From assembly GCF_003427025.1 (NCBI RefSeq), contig NZ_QVAI01000022.1, positions 62,001 to 126,000 of the forward strand: DNA of 64,000 nt. The letters run 5' to 3'. This document shows positions 15,393-23,827 of the stretch, piece by piece (within the stretch, counting starts at the first letter, position 1; each line of letters starts with the position of its first letter). Source of the stretch: Jiangella endophytica. GTDB taxonomy: Bacteria; Actinomycetota; Actinomycetes; Jiangellales; Jiangellaceae. The notes below the pieces were generated by a model. The model was given only the letters and a program-made list of their open reading frames with translations. It had not been told where the DNA came from and made no database searches. A program made the translations under genes and the position numbers.

Positions 15393-17957
15393 TCAACCCG
15401 CCTGGCGATCGCGGTCCTGCGCACGCAGCGCGCGGTCGAGGTCGGCCAGGCCCTCGACGACGAGCCGGCGGGCGGCGTCGGGCAGCTCGGCGGTCTCGAG
15501 CCAGGTGCGCACCGTGGTGGCCGTGGCGGCGTCGGCGAGCAGCCGCGGGAACAGCCCGACGATGATCGCCTGCGCGCTCTCGTTGGTCCGCTCGTCCCAC
15601 ACCCGGGCGACGGCGTCGAGGTACGGCTGGACGTACGGCCGCAGCAGCTCGCGCTGCTCCGGGTGGGCGAAACCGCGCACCGTCGCCGACAGCAGGGCGT
15701 TGGGCAGCTCGTCGGACTCGACGGCGGCCTGCCAGGCCGCGGCCTTGGCCGCGTAGGACGGGACCGCGGCCCGCGCGTAGGCGGCCTGCCGCCGGCCGGT
15801 GGCGGTGTTGTCGCGCTCGAGCTCGGCGTCGATGTCGGCCGCACTGCCGACACCGAGAACGACCAGCCGCTGCAGCAGCGTCCACCGCAGATCGGTGTCG
15901 ACCACCAGACCCGGCAGCAGCGACTCGTCGCCGTCGAGCAGCGCCCGGATCTCCGCGACGTGCTCGTCGCTGGCCGCACCCGCCACCCAGGCCCGGGTGA
16001 AGGCCAGCTGGCGGTCGCTGCCGGCCTCGGCCGACCCGGCCAGCTGCCGCAGCGCCGCCGCCCAGCGCGACGACAGCACGATCCGGTTGGCCGGCCAGGC
16101 GTACAGCTCGATGGCCGCCCGGGCGGAGCTGAGCACGTGCTGCACCACGCCCATGGACGTCTCGCGGTCGATGCCGCCGAGCACCAGCTCGACGAACGAG
16201 CTGGCCGACATCTCGGCGTCGCGCAGCATGTCGGTGGCCGCGGTCCAGCACAGGGCCCGCGGCAGCGGGTCGAGCGACCCGATGGAGCGCACCACCGTCG
16301 CCAGCGAGCGGTCGTCGAGGCGCACCTTCGCGAACGTGAGGTCGTCGTCGTTGACCAGCAGCAGGTCGGGCTGCGTCTCGCCACGCAGCTCGGCGATCTC
16401 GGTGCGCGGGCCGTCGACGTCGAGCTCGACCCGGCGCCGCCGCACCAACCGGCCGTCGTCGTCGTAGTCGTACAGCCCGACGGCGGCGCGGTGCGACCGG
16501 ACGACCGGGTGCTCGGCCGCGGCGGTCTGCTCGACCACCACCGAGGTGAAGGTGCCGGAGCTGTCGACGGTGACCACCGGGCGCAGCGTGTTGACGCCGG
16601 CCGTGCGCAGCCACTGCTCGTTCCACGCCGACAGGTCGCGGCCGCTGGTGCGCTCGAGATGCGCGAACAGATCGGTGAGCGAGGTGTTGCCCCACGCGTG
16701 CTCGGCGAAGTAGGCGCGGACGCCCTCGAGGAACGCGTCGCGGCCGACCCACGCGACCAGCTGCTTGAGCACGCTGGCGCCCTTGGCGTAGGTGATGCCG
16801 TCGAAGTTGACCTCGACGTCCTCGAGGTCGCGGATGTCGGCGGAGATCGGGTGCGTCGACGGCAGCTGGTCCTGGCGCAGCGCCCACAGCTTCTCGGTGA
16901 CGGCGAACGTCGTCCAGCCGTCGGTCCAGCGGGTCGCCTCGGACAGCGACAGCACCGACGCCCAGGTGGCGAACGACTCGTTCAGCCACAGGTCGTCCCA
17001 CCAGCGCATGGTGACGAGGTCGCCGAACCACATGTGCGCCATCTCGTGCAGGATCGTCTCGGCCCGGCGCTCGTACGCGGCGTCGGTGACGCGGCTGCGG
17101 AAGACGTAGTCCTCGTGGTGGGTGACGGCGCCGGCGTTCTCCATGGCGCCGGCGTTGAACTCGGGCACGAACAGCTGGTCGTACTTCGCGAACGGGTAGG
17201 CCAGCCCGAAGACGTCCTCGAAGAACGCGAAGCCGCGGCTGGTGACGTCGAACAGCTCGTCGGCGTCGAGGTGCTCGGCCAGCGACTTGCGGCAGTACAG
17301 CGCCAATGGAATGGGGCCAGCATCGTCGTCCTGCTTACGGACGTACTCGGAGCGCTCGACGTGGTACGGACCGGCGATGATCGCCGTCACGTAGGTCGAC
17401 AGCCGCGGCGTCGGCTCGAACGTCCAGCGCCGCTTGCCGTTGCTGGACCGGCCGCGCTTGCCGGGCGAGTTCGACACGACCTCCCAGTGGGCCGGCGCGT
17501 CGACCAGGAACGTCACTTCCGCCTTGAGATCGGGCTGCTCGAAGCACGCGTAGACGCGGCGGGCGTCGGCCACCTCGAACTGCGAGTAGAGGTAGACCTC
17601 GTCGTCGACCGGGTCGACGAACCGGTGTAGCCCTTCGCCGGTGTGCATGTAGGCGGCGTCGGCGACGACCTTGACCTCGTTCTCGCTGGTCAGGCCGGTG
17701 AGCCGGATGCGGTTGCCGTCGAACACGTCGGCGGGGTCGAGCGCCGTGCCGTTGAGCACGACCTCGTGCACCGTGGGCGCGATGAAGTCGAGCCAGGTTT
17801 GCGCGCCCTCGGTGGCGGCGAACGTCGCCGTCGTGGTCGACCCGAACGTGGTCTCGTCGCGGGTGAGATCCAGTTCGACGGTGTACCGCACCGACGCGGG
17901 GTCGACGACAGACGCGCGTTCGCGTGCCTCGTCGCGGGTCAGGTTCGTGCCAGACAT
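15393..17957 (-). CDS. pepN: aminopeptidase N, M1 family
   Basis: 854 aa, the usual length for actinobacterial PepN. It carries the exopeptidase motif GAMEN (270-274), the zinc motif HEMAH (304-308) and the third ligand E327 in NESFA, spaced as in the family, and removes N-terminal residues from peptides in the cytoplasm. The start ATG at 17957 gives the conserved N-terminus NLTRDEARERA. It diverges from the nitroreductase-like gene at 18158. The same neighbour pair is Rv2467/Rv2466c in M. tuberculosis, where the order continues to rpiB and a Nei-type glycosylase, exactly as here. No sequence anomaly seen. Confidence 0.97.
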   Translation of the reverse strand: MSGTNLTRDEARERASVVDPASVRYTVELDLTRDETTFGSTTTATFAATEGAQTWLDFIAPTVHEVVLNGTALDPADVFDGNRIRLTGLTSENEVKVVADAAYMHTGEGLHRFVDPVDDEVYLYSQFEVADARRVYACFEQPDLKAEVTFLVDAPAHWEVVSNSPGKRGRSSNGKRRWTFEPTPRLSTYVTAIIAGPYHVERSEYVRKQDDDAGPIPLALYCRKSLAEHLDADELFDVTSRGFAFFEDVFGLAYPFAKYDQLFVPEFNAGAMENAGAVTHHEDYVFRSRVTDAAYERRAETILHEMAHMWFGDLVTMRWWDDLWLNESFATWASVLSLSEATRWTDGWTTFAVTEKLWALRQDQLPSTHPISADIRDLEDVEVNFDGITYAKGASVLKQLVAWVGRDAFLEGVRAYFAEHAWGNTSLTDLFAHLERTSGRDLSAWNEQWLRTAGVNTLRPVVTVDSSGTFTSVVVEQTAAAEHPVVRSHRAAVGLYDYDDDGRLVRRRRVELDVDGPRTEIAELRGETQPDLLLVNDDDLTFAKVRLDDRSLATVVRSIGSLDPLPRALCWTAATDMLRDAEMSASSFVELVLGGIDRETSMGVVQHVLSSARAAIELYAWPANRIVLSSRWAAALRQLAGSAEAGSDRQLAFTRAWVAGAASDEHVAEIRALLDGDESLLPGLVVDTDLRWTLLQRLVVLGVGSAADIDAELERDNTATGRRQAAYARAAVPSYAAKAAAWQAAVESDELPNALLSATVRGFAHPEQRELLRPYVQPYLDAVARVWDERTNESAQAIIVGLFPRLLADAATATTVRTWLETAELPDAARRLVVEGLADLDRALRAQDRDRQAG

Positions 17958-18006
17958 GACCTTGATCCTGGCAGAACATCCGCCTCCGTGCTGGCTGTGA
18001 GCCCGG

Positions 18007-18032
18007 GGAATCGACCGCGCCTTCCCGGGGTT
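18007..18032 (+). promoter_or_regulatory. sigma-R/SigH-type promoter of the nitroreductase-like gene
   Basis: GGAAT (18007-18011), an 18-nt spacer, and GTT (18030-18032) match the disulphide-stress sigma factor consensus GGAAT-N18-GTT of Streptomyces SigR and mycobacterial SigH. It reads toward the gene at 18158 and leaves a leader of about 120 nt. The mycobacterial homologue Rv2466c is known to be SigH-controlled. Confidence 0.7.
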
Positions 18033-18063
18033 GCCCAGATCGAGACCTCATCGACACAGAATC

Positions 18064-18124
18064 GCTGCCGACTGGCGTCAGACCCTCGCGGTCGGCGCCG
18101 CCCCTATTGCTGCCGACTGGCGTC
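18064..18124 (+). repeat. two 16-bp direct repeats in the nitroreductase leader
   Basis: gctgccgactggcgtc occurs at 18064-18079 and 18109-18124, 45 bp apart start to start, between the predicted promoter and the start codon. The second copy runs into the palindrome gtcggccgac. Confidence 0.7.
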
Positions 18125-18157
18125 GGCCGACCACCCCCATGATGAAGGGCACCCCCC

Positions 18158-18766
18158 ATGAGCGAGACCACCCCCGTCGATTTCTGGTTCGACCCGATCT
18201 GCCCGTGGGCGTGGATGACGTCGCGCTGGATGATGCAGGTCGAGCAGGTCCGGCCCGTCGACGTGACGTGGCACGTGATGTCGCTGTCGTACCTCAACGC
18301 CGAGCGTGACCTCGGCGAGAAGTACAACAAGCTGATGGCCGACAGCTGGGCGCCCGTGCGCGTCATCACCGCGGCGAAGGAACTGCACGGCCAGCAGTGG
18401 GTGAAGCCGCTCTACGACGCCATGGGCACGCGCTTCCACCCGGGTCACGAGCGCGACCGCGGCAAGGTCATCGCCGCCGCCCTCGACGAGGTGGGGCTGC
18501 CGGCGTCGCTGGCCGCCCACGGCGACACCGGCGACTTCGACGCCGCGGTGAAGGAGAGCCACCACGCCGGGATGGACCAGGTCGGCACCGAGGTCGGCAC
18601 GCCGGTCATCGCGGTCGAGGGCTACGCGTTCTTCGGCCCGGTCCTGTCGCCCGCGCCCAAGGGCGACGAAGCCGGCCGGGTCTGGGACGGCGTGCGGGCG
18701 CTGGCCTCGTACGACGGCTTCTTCGAGCTCAAGCGGACGCGTACCCGCGAGCCCGTCTTCGACTGA
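18158..18766 (+). CDS. Rv2466c-like mycothiol-dependent nitroreductase / DsbA-fold protein with CPWA active site
   Basis: 202 aa. FWFDPICPWAW (9-19), SLSYLNAERDL, HHAGMDQVGTEVGTP, AFFGPVLSPAP and FFELKRTRTREPVFD align along the whole length with M. tuberculosis Rv2466c, a thioredoxin-fold enzyme that uses mycothiol and activates nitro prodrugs. Rv2466c has CPWC; here the second cysteine is alanine (C15, A18), leaving a single thiol. Family knowledge says the first cysteine forms the mixed disulphide with mycothiol, so activity may persist by a monothiol route (inference). The start at 18158 has only a weak ribosome-binding site. It is preceded by a sigma-R-type promoter and followed closely by rpiB and nei2, the M. 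tuberculosis order. Confidence 0.9.
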   Translation: MSETTPVDFWFDPICPWAWMTSRWMMQVEQVRPVDVTWHVMSLSYLNAERDLGEKYNKLMADSWAPVRVITAAKELHGQQWVKPLYDAMGTRFHPGHERDRGKVIAAALDEVGLPASLAAHGDTGDFDAAVKESHHAGMDQVGTEVGTPVIAVEGYAFFGPVLSPAPKGDEAGRVWDGVRALASYDGFFELKRTRTREPVFD

Positions 18767-18793
18767 CCCTCGCCATACGGCAGACTGACGGCC

Positions 18794-19273
18794 ATGCGCG
18801 TCCACGTCGGCTCCGACCATGCCGGGTACGAAGTCAAGAACCGCCTCGTCGAGTTGCTGCGCGACGGCGGCCACGAGGTCGTCGACCACGGCCCGTTCGT
18901 CTACGACGAGCTGGACGACTACCCGACGTTCTGCTTGCGGGCCGGCGAGGGCGTGGCGGCCGACGACGGCAGCCTCGGCGTCGTCATCGGCGGCTCCGGC
19001 AACGGCGAGCAGATCGCCGCCAACAAGGTGAAGGGCATCCGGTCCGCGCTCGCGTGGTCCGACGAGACCGCACGGCTGGCCCGCGAGCACAACGACGCCC
19101 GGGTGCTGGCCGTCGGCGCCCGCATGCACCCGTTCGACGACATCGCGACGTTCGTGCGGACGTTCCTGGACACGCCGTTCTCCGGCAGCGAGCGCCACGC
19201 CCGCCGCATCGCGATGCTCAGCCGCTACGAGGCTGACGGCGAGCTTCCTCCGCTGCCGGCGCCGGCCGACTAG
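18794..19273 (+). CDS. rpiB: ribose-5-phosphate isomerase B (RpiB/LacAB family)
   Basis: 159 aa. SDHAGYEVKNRL at the N-terminus, the anion-binding and catalytic loop GGSGNGEQIAANK, and HNDARVLAVGARM are all diagnostic. In the mycobacterial type the catalytic base is a glutamate in GNGE rather than the cysteine of E. coli RpiB, and this protein follows the mycobacterial pattern. It interconverts ribose 5-phosphate and ribulose 5-phosphate in the pentose phosphate pathway. It starts 27 bp after the nitroreductase-like gene and is probably co-transcribed from the same sigma-R-type promoter. Confidence 0.95.
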   Translation: MRVHVGSDHAGYEVKNRLVELLRDGGHEVVDHGPFVYDELDDYPTFCLRAGEGVAADDGSLGVVIGGSGNGEQIAANKVKGIRSALAWSDETARLAREHNDARVLAVGARMHPFDDIATFVRTFLDTPFSGSERHARRIAMLSRYEADGELPPLPAPAD

Positions 19274-19436
19274 CCCGGGGCGGCAGCGGGGTCTTCCCGA
19301 TGCGCTCGAGGGCGGCCTCGATGTCGGCGGCGACCGGCCGGGACACGTCCCGGGCACGTAGCGCCCGCGACACGCCGACCTGGGAGCGCCGGTCGACCTG
19401 GTCGAGCTTGCGGACGCCCTTCTCACGATCGTTCAC
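19218..19436 (-). CDS. possible 72-aa basic small protein between rpiB and nei2
   Basis: A GTG-initiated minus-strand frame encodes a basic, helix-prone peptide beginning MNDREKGVRKLDQVDRRSQV and continuing RALRARDVSRPVAADIEAALER. Third-position G/C bias is strong over most of its length, and it fills an otherwise empty 178-bp gap, which favours a real gene. Against it, no Shine-Dalgarno precedes the GTG, and its last ~19 codons overlap the 3' end of rpiB on the other strand. I have an unverified impression of a small conserved actinobacterial protein at this position. Function unknown. Confidence 0.45.
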   Translation of the reverse strand: MNDREKGVRKLDQVDRRSQVGVSRALRARDVSRPVAADIEAALERIGKTPLPPRASRPAPAAEEARRQPRSG

Positions 19437-19450
19437 AGGAAGGACGGTAC

Positions 19451-20260
19451 GTGCCCGAGGGCCATACGATCCACCGCTTGGCCGGCCTGCTGTCCGACGT
19501 GTTCGGCGGTCGCGACGTCGGTGTGTCCAGCCCGCAGGGTCGTTTCGCCGCCGGTGCCGCGGTCGTCACCGGGTCCCGGCTGGAGGGCGCGCGGGCGCAC
19601 GGGAAGCACCTGTTCATCGGGTTCGCCGGCCGGCGGTGGGTGCACGTGCACCTCGGGCTGTACGGGAAGTTCGACGTGGTCGCGGCGCCGGCCCCGGACG
19701 GCCCCGTCCGGGGTGAGGTGCGGATGCGGCTGGCGACGGCGGGCGCGCACGCCGATCTGCGCGGGCCGACCCGGTGCGAGGTGGTCGGCGACGCCGAGAA
19801 GGCCGCCGTCGAGGCCCGGCTCGGCCCGGACCCGCTGCGCGGCGACGACCCCGCGGCCGCGCTGGCCCGCATCGGGCGCAGCCGGTCGCCGATCGGCGTG
19901 CTGCTGATGGATCAGGCGGTCGTGGCCGGCGTGGGCAACGTGTACCGCGCGGAGTCGCTGTTCCGGGCCGGCGTCGATCCGTCGCGGGCCGGGTCGTCGG
20001 TACCGCCGTCGACGCTGCGGGAGATCTGGGACGACCTCGCCGGGCTGATGCGGCTGGGCGTGAAGTCGGGCCGCATCGACACCGTCCGGCCCGAGCACGA
20101 GCCCGAGGCGATGGGCCGTCCGCCCCGGGTCGACGACCATGGCGGCGAGGTGTACGTCTACCGGCGATCGGGGCAGCCGTGCCTGGTCTGCGACACGCCC
20201 GTCGCGGCCGGAAGAGCGGCGGCCAGAAACCTGTTCTGGTGCCCGAACTGCCAGCATTGA
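19451..20260 (+). CDS. nei2: Fpg/Nei-family DNA glycosylase (endonuclease VIII type)
   Basis: 269 aa from a GTG after AGGAAGG. The N-terminus PEGHTIHR carries the catalytic proline and glutamate of the Nei branch. GKHLFIGF and HLGLYGKF belong to the N-terminal beta-sandwich, and GVGNVYRAESLFRAGVDP is the helix-two-turn-helix. The C-terminus holds a four-cysteine zinc finger (CLVCD...WCPNC). It removes oxidised pyrimidines and nicks the abasic site. Position after rpiB equals Rv2464c in M. tuberculosis. Linkage to a sigma-R-type promoter would place it in an oxidative-stress unit, although a 178-bp gap means it may also have its own promoter. Confidence 0.93.
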   Translation: MPEGHTIHRLAGLLSDVFGGRDVGVSSPQGRFAAGAAVVTGSRLEGARAHGKHLFIGFAGRRWVHVHLGLYGKFDVVAAPAPDGPVRGEVRMRLATAGAHADLRGPTRCEVVGDAEKAAVEARLGPDPLRGDDPAAALARIGRSRSPIGVLLMDQAVVAGVGNVYRAESLFRAGVDPSRAGSSVPPSTLREIWDDLAGLMRLGVKSGRIDTVRPEHEPEAMGRPPRVDDHGGEVYVYRRSGQPCLVCDTPVAAGRAAARNLFWCPNCQH

Positions 20261-20325
20261 CGCGCCCTCGCAGGCAATTCTGTGTGATCTTCCTCCCACG
20301 CTCTCTTTGCCGCTAGGGTCCTCGT

Positions 20326-21432
20326 GTGACGACCCGATCGGCTGGCGTGCTCGGGCTTGCCGGGGCGTTCTTCGGCGGGCGTCCGGCCAGTGCGCTGACG
20401 CGGCGGCTCCTCCGCGAGCCGGTCGTCATGGCCGTCCTGCTCGCCTCCACCCTGCTGCTCGGGCTGTCGATGGTGCAGTGGGAGTCGATCGTCCCGGCCA
20501 TCGCACTGGTGCTCCCGCTGCTGTTCGGCGGGCTGTTCGTGCCGCCGCGGGCACTCACCTGGCTGGTCGGCACCGTCGCGTTCTGCCTCATCGCCGGCGG
20601 CATCGTCATCGGCGGCGGCCAGACCTTCGCCGCCGTCACCGTCGTCGTCGGCATCACCGCGGTCGTCTCGCTGGGCCTGGCCCGGTCGCGGGCCCGGCTC
20701 GGGCTGCAGGGCACCATGGGCGAGTCGATGCTCGTCGACCTGCGCGACCGCCTGGCCGCCCAGGGCCGCATGCCGCCGCTCGGGCGGGGCTGGCAGATCG
20801 ACCTCAAGCACCACGCCGCCGAGCGGTCCAGCTTCTCCGGCGACTTCGCCGTCGCCTCGCGGTCCACCGACGGGCGGGTACTCGAGCTGGCGCTGGTCGA
20901 CGTGTCCGGCAAGGGACACAACGCCGGGACCCGCGCGCTGCTGCTGTCCGGCGCGTTCGGCGGGCTGCTGGGGTCGCTGCCGCCCGGCCAGTTCCTGCCC
21001 GCCGCCAACGCGTACCTGCTGCGGCAGCGCTGGCCCGAGGGGTTCGCGACCGCCGTCCACCTCGTCGTCGACCTCACCACCGGTGAGTACGAGGTCCGCT
21101 CGGCCGGCCATCCACCCGCCATCCATTTCCACGCCGGCTCCGGCCGCTGGGCCACCCTCGACACCGAGGGTGGCCTGCTCGGCGTCTACGAGCAGAAGCA
21201 CTACGAGCCCGTCACCGGGCGCATGCGGCCCGGTGACGCGCTCATGCTCTACACCGACGGGCTGGTCGAGGCGCCGCGGCGCGACCTGTCCGACGGCATC
21301 GACAAGCTGCAGGGCGAGGCCGAACGGCTGGTGGCACACGGCTTCGACGGCGGCGCACAGAAGCTCATCAACGCCGTCGCCTCCTCCGACGCCGACGACC
21401 GCGCCCTGCTGCTGTTGCTGCGCACGATCTGA
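20326..21432 (+). CDS. membrane-anchored SpoIIE-type PP2C serine/threonine phosphatase
   Basis: 368 aa with GTG start. After a short N-terminus four hydrophobic helices (about residues 30-125) anchor the protein. Residues ~130-368 are a SpoIIE/PP2C domain: FSGDF, LALVDVSGKGHNAG, AVHLVVDLTTGEYEVRSAGHPPA, GLLGVYE and DALMLYTDGLVEA supply the metal-binding acids. Such proteins dephosphorylate anti-anti-sigma factors or other regulators. No sensor domain (PAS/GAF) or STAS/anti-sigma partner is adjacent, so the target is unknown. It is the first gene after the pepN-nei2 block and is convergent with the Rid gene. Confidence 0.9.
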   Translation: MTTRSAGVLGLAGAFFGGRPASALTRRLLREPVVMAVLLASTLLLGLSMVQWESIVPAIALVLPLLFGGLFVPPRALTWLVGTVAFCLIAGGIVIGGGQTFAAVTVVVGITAVVSLGLARSRARLGLQGTMGESMLVDLRDRLAAQGRMPPLGRGWQIDLKHHAAERSSFSGDFAVASRSTDGRVLELALVDVSGKGHNAGTRALLLSGAFGGLLGSLPPGQFLPAANAYLLRQRWPEGFATAVHLVVDLTTGEYEVRSAGHPPAIHFHAGSGRWATLDTEGGLLGVYEQKHYEPVTGRMRPGDALMLYTDGLVEAPRRDLSDGIDKLQGEAERLVAHGFDGGAQKLINAVASSDADDRALLLLLRTI

Positions 21433-21440
21433 GTCATGCC

Positions 21441-22091
21441 TCAGCGCTTCTTCGAGTAGGCCGCCACCACCTCGATCTCGACCAGCCAGCCGCCGACCGG
21501 CAGCGTGTCGACCTCGAGGTTCGTCCGCGACGGCCGGGTGGCGTTGGCGAACTCGACCGGCGCGTAGGCGGGGATCACCTCGCCGGTCTGCCGGTTCACG
21601 TTGGCCACCCACTTGCGGTAGGCGCGGTTCCAGCCGTTGTAGTCGGCGCGCGCGGCGCCGGGCGGGGCCTCCAGGTAGATGCGCATGCTGATGATGTCGG
21701 CCAGGGTGAGTCCCTGCGACTCCAGGTTCTCCCTGATGCGGGCCATCGCGTTCATGCCCTGGGCCTCGGTCACGGTGACGCCGGTGGGCAGCACCCCGCC
21801 GGGGAACTGGGCCGGGTCGATGTAGCGCTCGGGTGTCCCGCCCGGCGCGGCGGTGTTGAGCGCGCTCGGGCCGATGCCGCTGGAGAAGTAGAGCGGCACC
21901 TGGTTGCCGACGGCGACGCCGTTGGCGATGAACGGGTCGGGCGCCTGCTCGGGCGCGGCGATGTTGAACCGCACCTCCTGCGGGCGGGGCGCGCCGAGGC
22001 CGGTGACGGCGACGACGCTGCCGGTGATCGCGAGCGTGCTCAGGCTGGATACGACGGCGACGACGGTCAGCCGGCGGGTGGGTCTGCGCAT
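21441..22091 (-). CDS. exported Rid-family (RidA/YjgF) protein
   Basis: 216 aa. The ATG at 22091 follows CAGGAG. An N-terminal export signal (MRRPTRRLTVVAVVSSLSTLAITGSVVAVTG) precedes a Rid domain recognised by MNAMARIRENLESQGLTLADIISMRIYL and the end SRTNLEVDTLPVGGWLVEIEVVA, where the conserved arginine and glutamate of active Rid proteins are present. Rid proteins hydrolyse reactive enamine/imine intermediates. Most are cytoplasmic; this one has a signal and lies 17 bp downstream of an exported flavin amine oxidase, which produces exactly such imines. Its proposed role is clearing the oxidase product outside the membrane (inference). Confidence 0.85.
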   Translation of the reverse strand: MRRPTRRLTVVAVVSSLSTLAITGSVVAVTGLGAPRPQEVRFNIAAPEQAPDPFIANGVAVGNQVPLYFSSGIGPSALNTAAPGGTPERYIDPAQFPGGVLPTGVTVTEAQGMNAMARIRENLESQGLTLADIISMRIYLEAPPGAARADYNGWNRAYRKWVANVNRQTGEVIPAYAPVEFANATRPSRTNLEVDTLPVGGWLVEIEVVAAYSKKR

Positions 22092-22108
22092 GGGGGTGCT
22101 CCTGGGGG

Positions 22109-23725
22109 TCAGGCCGCGGTGGCGGCGACGCGCTCGTGCAGGGCGGTGACGACCTGGCGGGCGGACTCGAAGGCGCCGGCCTGCCAGGCGATGAGGTAGC
22201 TGAGGTGGTCGCCGGCGAAGTAGGTGCGCCCGTCCGGACGCAGCAGCTGGTCGTACGCGGCGCCGCGGCCGCCCGGCCAGTTCACCCAGCCGCCGAGGCT
22301 GTACTGCTCCTTCGGCCAGGCGATGGAGATCGACGTCTCCAGCTCGTCGCGGTACCTCGTGCCGTGGATCTTGACACCCTGCGCGACCGCACGCTCCTCG
22401 CGGGCGGCGACCGGGAGGTCGGTGTACGAGCCCGAGTAGTAGCCGACGACGACGCCCTTGCGGCCGAGGAACCCGGACGATGGGTACCAGATGCCGGAGA
22501 CGTCCATGTTCGTCGCGGTGATGCCGCCGAAGATCTTGTCGTCCTCCTCCCACCAGCGCCGGCCGTACTGCAGGCCGATCTTCCCGGTGTTCGCGCCGGT
22601 CGGCACCGCGAGCGCGTCCTTCGTCGCCTGGCTGAAGTTGGTGGGGATGCTCTTGAGCACCATCGGCGGGATGGTCGCGACGCAGTAGTCGGCGTCGATC
22701 GTCCGGGTCCGGCCGTTGAGCCGGTAGCTGACGCGCACGCCGTCGGGCCCGTTCGCGATCTGCGTGACCGGCGCGTTGTAGGTGATGCGCCGTTTGCCGC
22801 CGACGGCCGCGGCGAGCGCGGCGCTGATGCGGTCCATGCCGCCGACCGGCTGCCACATCATCATCGCCTGGTCGAAGCCGAACTCGAACGCGAACCGGGT
22901 GCCGAACCGGCTCTGCAGGATCGCCGACATCGACGGCGGCGTCCCCACCACGCCCGCGTCGTGCCCCGCCCCCGGGGCGTCGACGTAGCCCCGGCGGCTG
23001 TTGCCGGCGTAGCGGCCGCCGGACAGCCCGCCGAGGCTGTTCGCCAGCTCCACGACCCGCTCGGCGTCGTCGGCGGTGAGCAGCTGGTCGAGGGCGCCCT
23101 GGTTGGCCGCCTGGGCCAGCAGTTCGGACACGTAGCCGTAGACGTCGGCCTTGGCCTGCCGGTGCGTGACGGCCGTGCCGGCCAGCTCGCCGTAGTCGGT
23201 GCCGCCGGTGTTCTCGTGGAAGTACAGGCTCTCGGCGTTGGCGTTCACCAGCGCCTCGATCGGGACGCCCAGCTCGCGGCAGTAGTCCAGTGTCACGTGG
23301 TGGTTCGGGATGCGGGCCGGGCCGGCGTTGAAGTACTGGCCCTCGTCGAACCGGCACACCTGGGTCACGCCGTCGGTGTCCGTCAGCCGGTCGCCGCGCC
23401 TGACGGTCTTCGCCCGGCCGCCGGGCCGGTCGCGCGCCTCCAGGACGGTGCAGTCGTAGCCGGCCTTGCCCAGCTCGTACGCCGCGGTGAGTCCGGCGGT
23501 GCCGGCCCCGAGGATGACCACCTTCGTGCCGCGGCCTCGGGCGGAGTCGGGCAGATCGGCGGCGCTCGGCGGGGCGAAGCCGGGCGTCGCGGCCTCGGCG
23601 GGTGTGGCGAACAGTCCGAGCGCCTCCATGCTGCCGTAGAGCGCCGAAGCGCCTCCGACGACGCCGACGCGGGTGAGGAAGCTGCGCCTGGTCTGTGGGT
23701 GCGGTGTACCGGCGGTGGTGGTCAA
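22109..23725 (-). CDS. Tat-exported flavin amine oxidase (L-amino-acid/monoamine oxidase family)
   Basis: 538 aa. The start is a TTG at 23725, fixed by a perfect AAGGAGG six bases upstream and by the twin-arginine signal RRSFLTRVGVVGGASAL right after it. The FAD dinucleotide fold is at ~69-100 (VVILGAGTAGLTAAYELG, EARDRPGGRA); the C-terminal FAD contact is TYFAGDHLSYLIAWQAGAFES. Overall architecture matches bacterial L-amino-acid oxidases and monoamine oxidases, giving imine, H2O2 and ammonia. It is co-transcribed with the Rid gene and lies ~100 bp downstream of a TetR gene on the same strand. Confidence 0.9.
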   Translation of the reverse strand: MTTTAGTPHPQTRRSFLTRVGVVGGASALYGSMEALGLFATPAEAATPGFAPPSAADLPDSARGRGTKVVILGAGTAGLTAAYELGKAGYDCTVLEARDRPGGRAKTVRRGDRLTDTDGVTQVCRFDEGQYFNAGPARIPNHHVTLDYCRELGVPIEALVNANAESLYFHENTGGTDYGELAGTAVTHRQAKADVYGYVSELLAQAANQGALDQLLTADDAERVVELANSLGGLSGGRYAGNSRRGYVDAPGAGHDAGVVGTPPSMSAILQSRFGTRFAFEFGFDQAMMMWQPVGGMDRISAALAAAVGGKRRITYNAPVTQIANGPDGVRVSYRLNGRTRTIDADYCVATIPPMVLKSIPTNFSQATKDALAVPTGANTGKIGLQYGRRWWEEDDKIFGGITATNMDVSGIWYPSSGFLGRKGVVVGYYSGSYTDLPVAAREERAVAQGVKIHGTRYRDELETSISIAWPKEQYSLGGWVNWPGGRGAAYDQLLRPDGRTYFAGDHLSYLIAWQAGAFESARQVVTALHERVAATAA

Positions 23726-23827
23726 GACTGGCCTCCTTGTCGGTCCGCCCGGACGGGGGTGCCGGGCGCGCAGAGGCAGTCTCGGGAGTGGTGGTTATGT
23801 CCTGATTTCGGGCGAGTTAGCGCGTGA

